Shown in pieces: positions 9,719 through 17,136 of a stretch of 64,000 bases of DNA. Under the pieces are notes generated by a model. The model was not told the DNA's origin. It ran no database searches and saw only the letters and a list, made by a program, of their open reading frames with translations. Origin of the DNA: Azospirillum formosense (GTDB lineage: Bacteria; Pseudomonadota; Alphaproteobacteria; Azospirillales; Azospirillaceae). Within the stretch, counting starts at the first letter, position 1, and each line of letters starts with the position of its first letter. The stretch covers positions 1,673,501-1,737,500 of the forward strand of contig NZ_CP159402.1 of NCBI RefSeq assembly GCF_040500525.1, written 5' to 3'. A program made the translations under genes and the position numbers.

Positions 9719-10567
9719 ATGTCCAACCCGAAGCCGCTCATGGACGGCAAGCGCGGCCTGATCATGGGCGTGGCGAACGATCGGTCGATCGCCTGGGGAA
9801 TTGCCTCCACGCTGGCGCAGCACGGCGCCGAGCTGGCCTTCACCTACCAGGGCGACGCGCTGCTGAAGCGCGTGAAGCCGCTGGCCGAGCAGGTGAAGGC
9901 CCCGCTGCTGCTGCCCTGCGACGTCACCGACGAGGCCAGCGTCGACGCGACCTTCGCCGCCATCGAGAAGGAATGGGGCAAGCTGGACTTCCTGGTTCAT
10001 GCGATCGCTTTTTCCGACAAGAACGAGCTGGACGGCCTCTATCTCGACACGACGCGGGCCAACTTCCTGCGCACCATGGACATCTCCTGCTACTCCTTCA
10101 CCGCGGTGGCGCAGCGCGCCGTTCCGCTGATGAAGGACGGCGGCAGCCTCCTCACCCTCTCCTACTACGGCGCCGAGCGCGTGATGCCCCACTACAACGT
10201 GATGGGTGTCGCCAAGGCCGCGCTGGAGGCGAGCGTGCGTTACCTGGCCGTCGATTTGGGCGGTCGGAACATCCGCGTCAATGCCATCTCCGCCGGTCCG
10301 ATCAAGACGCTGGCCGCCAGCGGCATCGGTGATTTCCGCTACATCCTGAAGTGGAACGAGCTGAACGCCCCGCTGAAGCGCAACGTCACCATCGGCGAGG
10401 TCGGCGGCGCCGGCCTGTTCCTGCTGAGCGACCTCGGCACCGGCGTGACCGGCGAGGTCATGCACGTCGACTCCGGCTACCACACCGTCGGCATGGTCGC
10501 GGTGGACGCCGCGGCCGAGGTGTCGCAGCTCCTGGGATCGCTGGGCGGCACCGGCAAGTCCGAGTGA
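9719..10567 (+). CDS. fabI: Enoyl-[acyl-carrier-protein] reductase FabI
   Basis: FabI reduces trans-2-enoyl-ACP with NAD(P)H in the last step of each fatty-acid elongation cycle. It is a short-chain dehydrogenase-like protein of 282 aa. The nucleotide-binding start RGLIMGVANDRSIAWGIA is typical of FabI. The active-site region SYYGAERVMPHYNVMGVAKAAL supplies Tyr149/150, Tyr159 and Lys166. The ATG at 9719 has a GAGGT ribosome-binding sequence. It is followed by a hairpin and then by aroC in the same direction, an order I recall from other alphaproteobacteria. Confidence 0.96.
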   Translation: MSNPKPLMDGKRGLIMGVANDRSIAWGIASTLAQHGAELAFTYQGDALLKRVKPLAEQVKAPLLLPCDVTDEASVDATFAAIEKEWGKLDFLVHAIAFSDKNELDGLYLDTTRANFLRTMDISCYSFTAVAQRAVPLMKDGGSLLTLSYYGAERVMPHYNVMGVAKAALEASVRYLAVDLGGRNIRVNAISAGPIKTLAASGIGDFRYILKWNELNAPLKRNVTIGEVGGAGLFLLSDLGTGVTGEVMHVDSGYHTVGMVAVDAAAEVSQLLGSLGGTGKSE

Positions 10568-10573
10568 CGGCTT

Positions 10574-10608
10574 GGCGGGCGCCTTCGGCTTCGTCCAGGG
10601 CGCCCGCC
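10574..10608 (+). terminator. Hairpin after fabI
   Basis: GGCGGGCGCC (10574-10583) pairs perfectly with GGCGCCCGCC (10599-10608). There is no T-run, so it may slow or stabilise rather than fully end transcription into aroC. Confidence 0.5.
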
Positions 10609-10741
10609 GGCACGCCCGTCATCCTTCGCTGACATCACCGATTTTCGACCCTCATGCTTGACGCGCTGGCGGAAACGCCGCAAGAAACGCGCTCCACCGC
10701 ACGTCGTGCGGACAGATCGTGTCGCATCGGGAGTCCTCGCC

Positions 10742-11818
10742 ATGGCCGGCAACAGCTTCGGAACGCTTTTCCGTTTCACCACCTGGGGCGAGAGCCATGG
10801 GCCGGCGATCGGCGTGGTGGTGGACGGCTGCCCGTCGCTGCTCTCCCTGACCGAGGCGGACATCCAGCCCTGGCTCGACAAGCGCCGCCCCGGCCAGTCG
10901 CGCTACACCACCCAGCGCCAGGAGCCGGATCAGGTCAAGATCCTGTCCGGCGTCTTCGAAGGCCAGACCACCGGAACGCCGCTGTCGCTGCTGATCGAGA
11001 ACACCGACCAGCGCTCCAAGGACTACAGCGAGATCGCCGCCAAGTTCCGGCCCGGCCACGCCGACTACACCTACTGGAAAAAATACGGCATCCGTGATTA
11101 CCGCGGCGGCGGGCGCTCCTCGGCGCGCGAGACGGCCTGCCGGGTGGCGGCGGGTGCCGTGGCGCGCAAGGTGCTGGGCGACGGCGTGACCGTCCGCGGC
11201 GCGCTGGTGCAGATCGGCCCGCACAAGGTGGACCGCAGCCGCTGGGACTGGGCGGAGGTCGACAACAACCCCTTCTTCTGCCCCGACCCGCAGGCCGCCG
11301 CCGACTGGGCCGACTATCTGGACGGCATCCGCAAGAGCGGCTCCTCCATCGGTGCCGTGGTGGAGGTCGTGGCCTCCGGCCTGCCCGCCGGGCTCGGCGA
11401 CCCGCTCTACGACAAGCTGGACGGCGATCTCGCCCGCGCCATGATGACGATCAACGCCGTCAAGGGCGTGGAGATCGGCAACGGCTTCGAGGCCGCCACC
11501 CTCACCGGCGAGCAGAACGCCGACGAGATGCGCGCCGGACCCGACGGCGAGCCGGAATTCCGGTCCAACCAGGCCGGCGGCATCCTCGGCGGCATCTCCA
11601 CCGGGCAGGACATCGTGGTGCGATTCGCGGTGAAGCCGACCAGTTCCATCCTCACCCCGCGCCAGACGGTCGATCTGCAGGGCAAGGACACCGACATCCT
11701 GACCAAGGGCCGCCACGACCCCTGCGTGGGCATCCGCGCCGTCCCGGTCGGCGAGGCGATGATGGCCTGCGTGCTGGCCGATCATCTGCTGCGCCACCGC
11801 GCCTACGCGCGGGGCTGA
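10742..11818 (+). CDS. aroC: Chorismate synthase AroC
   Basis: AroC converts 5-enolpyruvylshikimate-3-phosphate to chorismate using reduced FMN, the last common step of aromatic amino-acid synthesis. It has 358 aa, the usual length. Signature regions are present: [16 protein letters not shown] at the N-terminus, [25 protein letters not shown] in the middle, and a conserved C-terminal [20 protein letters not shown]. The ATG at 10742 is followed directly by the usual [14 protein letters not shown]. The downstream exported protein starts 5 bp after the stop, so the two are probably one transcript. Confidence 0.97.
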   Translation: MAGNSFGTLFRFTTWGESHGPAIGVVVDGCPSLLSLTEADIQPWLDKRRPGQSRYTTQRQEPDQVKILSGVFEGQTTGTPLSLLIENTDQRSKDYSEIAAKFRPGHADYTYWKKYGIRDYRGGGRSSARETACRVAAGAVARKVLGDGVTVRGALVQIGPHKVDRSRWDWAEVDNNPFFCPDPQAAADWADYLDGIRKSGSSIGAVVEVVASGLPAGLGDPLYDKLDGDLARAMMTINAVKGVEIGNGFEAATLTGEQNADEMRAGPDGEPEFRSNQAGGILGGISTGQDIVVRFAVKPTSSILTPRQTVDLQGKDTDILTKGRHDPCVGIRAVPVGEAMMACVLADHLLRHRAYARG

Positions 11819-11823
11819 GGCCG

Positions 11824-12417
11824 ATGCGGGGACCGGAACGCGGAACGGGGGCGTGGCGTGGCGGCGTGATCGCCGGGCTTCTGGTCCTCGCCGCCCTTCC
11901 CGCCGCCGCCCAGACCCAAGCCCAGACCCAGCCCCAGACCCAGCCCCCCGCCTACCGCGAGCATGCCGAGACCTTCAAGGACTGGCGCCTCTACTGCCAG
12001 GTCTGGAGCGAGCCGCGCCGCGTCGAGTGCGAGCTGCTGTCACGCCCCGGCAGCGACCGGCGGTCCCGCCTCGTCTGGCTGCGCTCCAGCGAGCGCTGGT
12101 TGGAGGGCATGCGCTTCCGGCTGGACGAGCGGACGATGGACCTGTCCAAGATCGTCCGCGTCTGGGTGGACCGGGCGCTGTTCCGCCCCGAATACCCGTG
12201 CGAACGCTTCGAGTGGGAAACCAACACCTGCGCGGTGCTCGACCCGGCGACCAACGCCAAGCTGGTCGAGCGGCTGACTCCCGGCAAGGAGGTCTCCGCC
12301 GTCGGCTCCGCCCCGGCGGGCGGCAAGGCCGAGGTGCGCTTCTCCCTGACCGGCTTCAAGCCGGCGCTGGAGCGCATGGAGGACATCCGCCGCGAGGCCG
12401 GCGTCCGCTGGAAGTAG
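11824..12417 (+). CDS. Exported protein resembling invasion-associated locus B (IalB) family
   Basis: The protein has 197 aa with an N-terminal signal peptide (GGVIAGLLVLAALPAAAQ) and then a Gln-Thr-Pro spacer, QTQAQTQPQTQPP, which looks like a slipped short repeat. The mature part begins HAETFKDWRLYCQ. It continues with a cysteine-containing strand and the run CERFEWETNTCAVLDPATNAKLVERLTPGKE. This matches the layout I know for IalB-like periplasmic proteins (F-x-D-W near the start, paired cysteines, late L-x-x-G). The family role is unclear. It lies 5 bp after aroC and is convergent with the response regulator, with stops 9 bp apart. The family call is moderate. Confidence 0.65.
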   Translation: MRGPERGTGAWRGGVIAGLLVLAALPAAAQTQAQTQPQTQPPAYREHAETFKDWRLYCQVWSEPRRVECELLSRPGSDRRSRLVWLRSSERWLEGMRFRLDERTMDLSKIVRVWVDRALFRPEYPCERFEWETNTCAVLDPATNAKLVERLTPGKEVSAVGSAPAGGKAEVRFSLTGFKPALERMEDIRREAGVRWK

Positions 12418-12426
12418 AACAGGCGC

Positions 12427-13521
12427 TCAGGCCGGATCGCCCTCGCCATCCGGCTTGGCGTATTTCTTCTTGGCGCGGTCCAGCGAGGCGAGGAGCTGCT
12501 GGCCGGTCGCCCCGCCGTCGCCGCTGATCCGCCCGGCCATCACCGCCTTGATGGCGTCCACATGGGCCTTCAGCAGCAGGCGCTCGTTGCCGGTGACGGC
12601 GGGAAAGCCGCCCTGCGTCGCCTCGTAGAGCGACTTGGCGATGCGGGTGATCAGCGGATAGCCGAAGATGCCGCCCTGCCCGCGCATCTCGTGGGCGGAG
12701 CGGTTGATCTGCGCCATCAGCGCCGGAACCACGGCGGCCTCCGTCCCCAGCCGGTCGACGCGGCGGGCCAGCTCGTCCACCTCCCCGGCGATCCAGGTGG
12801 CGTAATCGCCGGCCCTGTTCTGGATTTCCGCCTCCGCCGCCGCCAGGACCTCGTCGGGCAGCGTCGGCACCGGGTCCTTCGGCGCGATGCCCATCTTGGC
12901 GCCCAGACGGTTGGGCAGATCGAAATGGACGACCGGAAAGCGGTCGATTCCCACCGCCTTGGACGCGCTGTGCACAACCAGGACCTCCCGCGGGCCGGTC
13001 ATCCGGCAGTCCATCGCCACCGGCCGCTGCATCCGCCGCCGGTCCGGCCCGAAATAGCCCTTGGCGAGCACGAAGCGCCGCGGCCGGGCGATGGCCGCCA
13101 GCAGGCGGCCGGCGATAATGGCCGCGGAAAAAGGCTTGGCGATGAAGTCGGTGGCGCCCAGGTCGCGTGCCTGCTCCACATAATGGCGGTCGGCGGCGCC
13201 GGACAGCATCAGCACGGGCAGGAAACGGTCCGGCGACCGCGGGCTGCAGCGCAGCCAGCGCAGCAGCATCAGCCCATCCACCTCCGGCATCACCAGATCC
13301 GAGAGGATCACGTCCACCGGCGTCGTGCCGGGCGGCAGGGCGGCGCGACGCTCCTCGAGGAAGCGGATGGCCTCCGCCCCGCCGGGCTCGGCGTGCACCG
13401 CGCCGACCCCGATGGTGCGCAGCGTGGCGGTCAGCACGTTGCGGATGAAGGCGCTGTCCTCGACCACCAGAACCGAGAGGAGGCCAAGCCTGGGCGCGCC
13501 CCTGCCGCCCGGATCGTTCAT
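12427..13521 (-). CDS. Response regulator with receiver domain and C-terminal HPt-like domain
   Basis: The protein has 364 aa. Residues 15-145 form a receiver domain: VLVVEDSAFIR supplies the acidic pocket, Asp75 in ILSDLVMPEVDG is the phospho-acceptor, and Lys129 in FIAKPF is the conserved lysine. A linker of about 90 residues follows. A helical C-terminal part carries AHEMRGQGGIFG around His277, which looks like the phospho-histidine motif of histidine phosphotransfer domains. If so, it may pass phosphate between Asp and His within one chain. There is no DNA-binding domain. The ATG at 13521 is preferred because the frame upstream is not protein-like. It is divergent from the AhpD-like gene. 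Confidence 0.82.
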   Translation of the reverse strand: MNDPGGRGAPRLGLLSVLVVEDSAFIRNVLTATLRTIGVGAVHAEPGGAEAIRFLEERRAALPPGTTPVDVILSDLVMPEVDGLMLLRWLRCSPRSPDRFLPVLMLSGAADRHYVEQARDLGATDFIAKPFSAAIIAGRLLAAIARPRRFVLAKGYFGPDRRRMQRPVAMDCRMTGPREVLVVHSASKAVGIDRFPVVHFDLPNRLGAKMGIAPKDPVPTLPDEVLAAAEAEIQNRAGDYATWIAGEVDELARRVDRLGTEAAVVPALMAQINRSAHEMRGQGGIFGYPLITRIAKSLYEATQGGFPAVTGNERLLLKAHVDAIKAVMAGRISGDGGATGQQLLASLDRAKKKYAKPDGEGDPA

Positions 13522-13736
13522 CGCTGGAACCACTGCGTTGCAACCGGTCAAGTCTTCGCACGGGTGACGACGCTTGGCGAGAGGCAACGCACGAAAGGCT
13601 GGGTTGCATCTCCCCGGCGAGGCGCCATGCCGCCTGACCGGAGGTGGGGCTTTGCGAAGGGCCGCCGCCCGGCTACCCTGTCGGCCAAAACAGCACCGGC
13701 CGCAACGACGCCAACACACCGGAGGACACCACCGCG

Positions 13737-14309
13737 ATGCCGCAGCCCGATCACATCATGGCCCTGCCCGTTCCCGAGACGCCCGACCTTGACCCGGAGA
13801 TGGCGTCGCTCTTCGCCAAGTGCGAGGAGAAGCTGGGCTTCGTCCCCAACGTGCTGCGCGCCTACAGCCTGCGCCCGAAGAAACTGCGCACCTTCGCCCA
13901 GCTCTACAACGAGCTGATGGTCGGCGAGAGCGGCCTGTCCAAGCTGGAGCGCGAGATGATCGCGGTGGTCGTGTCGTCGGCCAACCATTGCTACTACTGT
14001 CTCGTCGCCCATGGCCAGGCGGTGCGCAGGCTGTCCGGTGATCCGGAACTGGGCGAGATGCTCGCCTTCAACTACCGCGCCGCCAAGCTGGAGCCGCGCC
14101 AGCGCGCCATGCTCGATTTCGCGTGGAAGCTGACCAAGGAGCCCTGGACCATGGGCGAGCCGGACCGGCAGGCGCTGCGTGACGCCGGCTTCGGCGACGC
14201 GGAGATCTTCGACATCGCCGACACCGCCGGCTTCTACAACATGTCGAACCGCGTCGCCTCGGCGGTGGACATGATGCCGAACCGCGATTACCACAAGCAG
14301 GACCGCTAA
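13737..14309 (+). CDS. AhpD-like carboxymuconolactone decarboxylase-family (peroxidase-related) protein
   Basis: The 190-residue protein has the AhpD redox motif SSANHCYYCLVAHG, with Cys85, Cys88 and His92. In AhpD-type proteins the two cysteines reduce peroxides or relay electrons. The N-terminal LGFVPNVLRAYSLRPKKLRTF segment is typical of the peroxidase-related branch. The ATG at 13737 has GGAGGA 12-17 nt upstream. It is followed 56 bp later by sppA in the same direction. No AhpC or regulator lies beside it, so its electron partner cannot be named. Confidence 0.85.
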   Translation: MPQPDHIMALPVPETPDLDPEMASLFAKCEEKLGFVPNVLRAYSLRPKKLRTFAQLYNELMVGESGLSKLEREMIAVVVSSANHCYYCLVAHGQAVRRLSGDPELGEMLAFNYRAAKLEPRQRAMLDFAWKLTKEPWTMGEPDRQALRDAGFGDAEIFDIADTAGFYNMSNRVASAVDMMPNRDYHKQDR

Positions 14310-14365
14310 ACGCTGGCCACCAGACGCTGGGCCGCCGACGCCGCGCAACCACCGGAGCCCCCCGG

Positions 14366-16117
14366 ATGCTGAGGTTCTTTGTCCGCCTGTTCGCCCTCAT
14401 TGGCTTCCTCGTGGTGGCCGCCGTGGTCACCGGGGTCGTCCTGGCGGTCCGGCACGAGCCCTCCCTGCCCGACACCGTGGTGCTGGAGCTGGATCTCCGC
14501 GACCCTCTGGCGGAAGGCAGCGTCGACCGGCTGGGCAGCTTCCTCGGCCATGAGACGACTTTCCAGGAGGTGCTCGATGCGCTGGAGCGTGGGCGCACCG
14601 ACCCGCGGGTGAAGGGCGTGCTCGCCCGCTTCGGCGGCGACGGCGCCAGCTATGCCCAGGTGCAGGAGCTGAGGGCGGCGGTGGAGCGGTTCCGCGCGTC
14701 GGGCCGCTTCGCCATCGCCTTCGCCGAATCCTACGGCGACACCGGGGCGGGCAACCGCTCCTACCTGCTGGCCAGCGCCTTCGACGAGGTGTGGATGCAG
14801 CCGCTGGGCCTGCTCGGCCTGACCGGCCTGTCCGCCCAGATCCCCTTCGCCCGCGGTGCCTTGGACAAGCTGGACATCCAGCCGCAGGTGTTCCAGCGCG
14901 AGGAGTACAAGAGCCTCGCCGACAGCGTCATGCGGACCGACTTCACCCCCGCCCACCGCGAGATGATGGAGTCGCTGCTCGGCGATCTGACCAACCAGAT
15001 CGTCGACGGGGTGGCGGTGAGCCGCCGCCTTCCCGCCGCCGCCGTCAAGGCGGCGATGGACCGCGCGCCCCTGATCGACCGCGAGGCGGTGGACGCCAAG
15101 CTGGTCGACCGGCTGGGCTACGCCGACGAGGCGCGGGAGGAGGCGCTGCGCCGCGCCGGGGCCGCCCCCGGCGCCGACACCATGGAGGCGGCGGACTATC
15201 TGGGCATCGCCGGCCCGCCCAACCGCAGCGGCCCGACCATCGCGCTGATCCACGCCACCGGCACCATCACCGGCGGCGACAGCGGCAAGCCCGGCCTGGG
15301 CGAGGTCACCGCCGGGTCGGAGACGATCGTGTCGGCCATCGAGGACGCGGTGGACGATCCCGACGTCAAGGCCATCCTGTTCCGCATCGACAGCGGCGGC
15401 GGCAGCGTGACCGCCTCCGAAACGATCCGCCGCGCCCTGGTCAAGGCCCGCCAGTCGGGCAAGCCGGTGATCGCCACCATGGGCGGGACGGCGGCGTCCG
15501 GCGGCTATTGGATCGCGCTGGCCGCCGACCGCATCGTGGCGTCGCCCGCAACCGTGACCGGCTCCATCGGCGTGGTCGCCGGCAAGATGTCGGTCGCCGG
15601 CCTGTCGGAGCGGCTGGGCGTGCATTGGGGCGTCCTCGACACCGCGCCGAACGCCGGCCTGTGGTCGCCCTTCCGCCCCTTCGGCCCTTCCGGGGAGGAG
15701 CGGCTGAACGCCATCATCGACAGCAGCTACTCCACCTTCCTGTCCCGGGTGGCGGAGGCGCGGCACCTCACCCCCGAACAGGCGCGGAACGCCGCCAAGG
15801 GCCGCGTGTGGACTGGCGCCCAGGCCAAGGACCTCGGCCTGATCGACGAACTGGGCGGAGTCGCCACCGCGCTGACGCTCGCCAAGCAGGCGGCGAAGCT
15901 GGCGCCGGACGATCCGGTCACCGTGACCGGCTACCCCCGCCCGAAGCCGCTGATCCGGGAAATCCTCGACCTGGCCTCGGGCAAGGGCGATCTGGTGGAG
16001 GCCGTGGCGGTGCTGGCCGGGCTTCGGCCGGCGCTGGCCGAACTGGCGCCGCTGGTCAGGGCGGCCCGCAGCGGCGCGGTGGAGGCGCGCATGCCGCCGC
16101 TGGGCATCGAACGGTAG
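14366..16117 (+). CDS. sppA: Signal peptide peptidase SppA, long type
   Basis: SppA is a membrane-bound serine protease that degrades cleaved signal peptides. This is the long (67 kDa) type with two tandem crotonase-like halves, 583 aa. An N-terminal membrane anchor (LFALIGFLVVAAVVTGVVLAV) is visible. The catalytic lysine is in REEYKSLAD (Lys182) in the first half. The serine nucleophile is in GGTAASGGYW (Ser378) in the second half. This Ser-Lys dyad is split between halves as in E. coli SppA. The ATG at 14366 has GGAG upstream. A GC-rich hairpin follows the stop. Confidence 0.95.
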   Translation: MLRFFVRLFALIGFLVVAAVVTGVVLAVRHEPSLPDTVVLELDLRDPLAEGSVDRLGSFLGHETTFQEVLDALERGRTDPRVKGVLARFGGDGASYAQVQELRAAVERFRASGRFAIAFAESYGDTGAGNRSYLLASAFDEVWMQPLGLLGLTGLSAQIPFARGALDKLDIQPQVFQREEYKSLADSVMRTDFTPAHREMMESLLGDLTNQIVDGVAVSRRLPAAAVKAAMDRAPLIDREAVDAKLVDRLGYADEAREEALRRAGAAPGADTMEAADYLGIAGPPNRSGPTIALIHATGTITGGDSGKPGLGEVTAGSETIVSAIEDAVDDPDVKAILFRIDSGGGSVTASETIRRALVKARQSGKPVIATMGGTAASGGYWIALAADRIVASPATVTGSIGVVAGKMSVAGLSERLGVHWGVLDTAPNAGLWSPFRPFGPSGEERLNAIIDSSYSTFLSRVAEARHLTPEQARNAAKGRVWTGAQAKDLGLIDELGGVATALTLAKQAAKLAPDDPVTVTGYPRPKPLIREILDLASGKGDLVEAVAVLAGLRPALAELAPLVRAARSGAVEARMPPLGIER

Positions 16118-16149
16118 AACCGTCGGCGTGAATCACGGCGGATAAAAGT

Positions 16150-16176
16150 CAGGCCGGCGGGACAACCGCCGGCCTG
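16150..16176 (+). terminator. Hairpin downstream of sppA
   Basis: CAGGCCGGCGG (16150-16160) and CCGCCGGCCTG (16166-16176) form a perfect 11-bp stem with a GACAA loop. No T-run follows, so it is a candidate terminator or 3'-end stabiliser for sppA. Confidence 0.6.
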
Positions 16177-16246
16177 CAGAAGAGTGGCTGCGTTGCGTCG
16201 TGACGGTTGCGCCCCCTCAAAAAGGGCCTCGTCAAAAAGGACGCCG

Positions 16247-16492
16247 TCAATGGCGCGTCGCAAGCCCCGCCGAACAGAGCATCATCAGCGAACCGGCGCT
16301 GGTCCGATTCTCACTTTCCAAGTAACTCTGAAATCCCGGTGAACAAACCAACCGCGCAATTTCGTCCTTCGAGAAGACCGGCAGGAAGGGATTGTTCGAC
16401 AGCTCCTCGTAAGCAGCCCTGGCCACTACTCTCAGGCTAAGCGGAATCGCCGCGATATATCGGTCGAGAGCACATTCGTCCTCGCGCTCCAT
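16247..16492 (-). CDS. Small hypothetical protein, 81 aa
   Basis: I do not recognise this protein. The ATG at 16492 is favoured because AGGAG lies 8 nt upstream; a GTG at 16501 would overlap that site. The sequence starts MEREDECALDRYIAAIP and looks mostly helical, with two cysteines (LVCSPG, MMLCSAG) and no membrane segment. Base composition in and around it is clearly lower in GC than the rest of the window, a sign of possible transfer. A 16-bp direct repeat lies 53-84 bp upstream and may be its operator. Confidence 0.55.
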   Translation of the reverse strand: MEREDECALDRYIAAIPLSLRVVARAAYEELSNNPFLPVFSKDEIARLVCSPGFQSYLESENRTSAGSLMMLCSAGLATRH

Positions 16493-16544
16493 CTGGCGCA
16501 CTCCTTTCCTACGTTTCTCATGATTAGTGGCTACGGATTAAAGA

Positions 16545-16576
16545 TTGCGCAAAGTGCCAATCGCGTAAAGTGACAT
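16545..16576. repeat. Tandem 16-bp direct repeat, possible operator
   Basis: ATTGCGCAAAGTGCCA (16545-16560) is followed directly by ATCGCGTAAAGTGACA (16561-16576), with 13 of 16 positions identical. The shared core is GCG(C/T)AAAGTG. The spacing of about one and a half helical turns and the position upstream of the small gene ending at 16492 suggest binding by a dimeric regulator. This is inference only. Confidence 0.5.
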
Positions 16577-16777
16577 AAGCGAACGGGGCAACAGATCCTG
16601 CACAGTGTTGTGCCCGTATCACATCATACGTTTTGGGTAAGCTGTGCGCTGGTGGCAAATCCCATCGATTTTTATCTTTCTCCCCCGCCACCAAGCGCGG
16701 TCGATGGAAAAAGGAACGGGGCGCCATGACGCCATGAATTCACGCAATTGATCTCAGGACATTGAAAAGGATCGAAT

Positions 16778-17002
16778 ATGGAAAACCACGGCACATTCGA
16801 AAGTCTCATCCCGCCGATGCCGCAAAGCCGAATTCGAATCCCGGCAAGTGCATTGCCGGAGATCCATTGGTCATATGCGAAACGTTCAAGACGGCGTGCG
16901 GCCCACGGCACGCCTGGACTTCGGAACGACGATGCGGCGCGCCCCTTCAAGGGGTGGATTGTCCGGATTGACTGGCCTGGGCGCTTCCTATATAGCCGCT
17001 AG
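16778..17002 (+). CDS. Possible small hypothetical protein, 74 aa
   Basis: The frame starts with an ATG preceded by AAAAGGA at 7-nt spacing, a good ribosome-binding site. The product begins MENHGTFESLIPPMPQSR and is basic, with Arg-rich stretches and no membrane helix. I recognise no family. An overlapping minus-strand frame (16672-16950) is also open, so coding cannot be taken for granted. The call rests only on the start signal and length. Confidence 0.33.
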   Translation: MENHGTFESLIPPMPQSRIRIPASALPEIHWSYAKRSRRRAAHGTPGLRNDDAARPFKGWIVRIDWPGRFLYSR

Positions 17003-17136
17003 ACCCTTCGCCGTTTCAAAACCGCCGGCGCGTACGGAAAAGGAAAGGCGCCGCGCGAGGGAGGGTTTGAATGTCACGGTCAGGCGGCAAATAATTCAAT
17101 AGACCGTCCTTTACTCCCGCAGACCCGAAGTGCTCC

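Larger units (their letters stand above)
16493..17136. other. Lower-GC intergenic pocket
   Basis: This stretch of about 640 bp lies between the small gene at 16247 and the CheB-CheR gene. It is much richer in A and T than its surroundings. It holds the 16-bp direct repeat, one weakly supported small reading frame on the plus strand (16778), and candidate promoter-like AT patches near 16625-16690 and 17085-17110. I see no RNA gene or mobile-element end in it. Confidence 0.6.

Noticed and set aside
16672..16950. Minus-strand 92-residue frame in the low-GC pocket
   Set aside because: It has no good ribosome-binding site, and its overlap with the better supported plus-strand frame makes coding unlikely.
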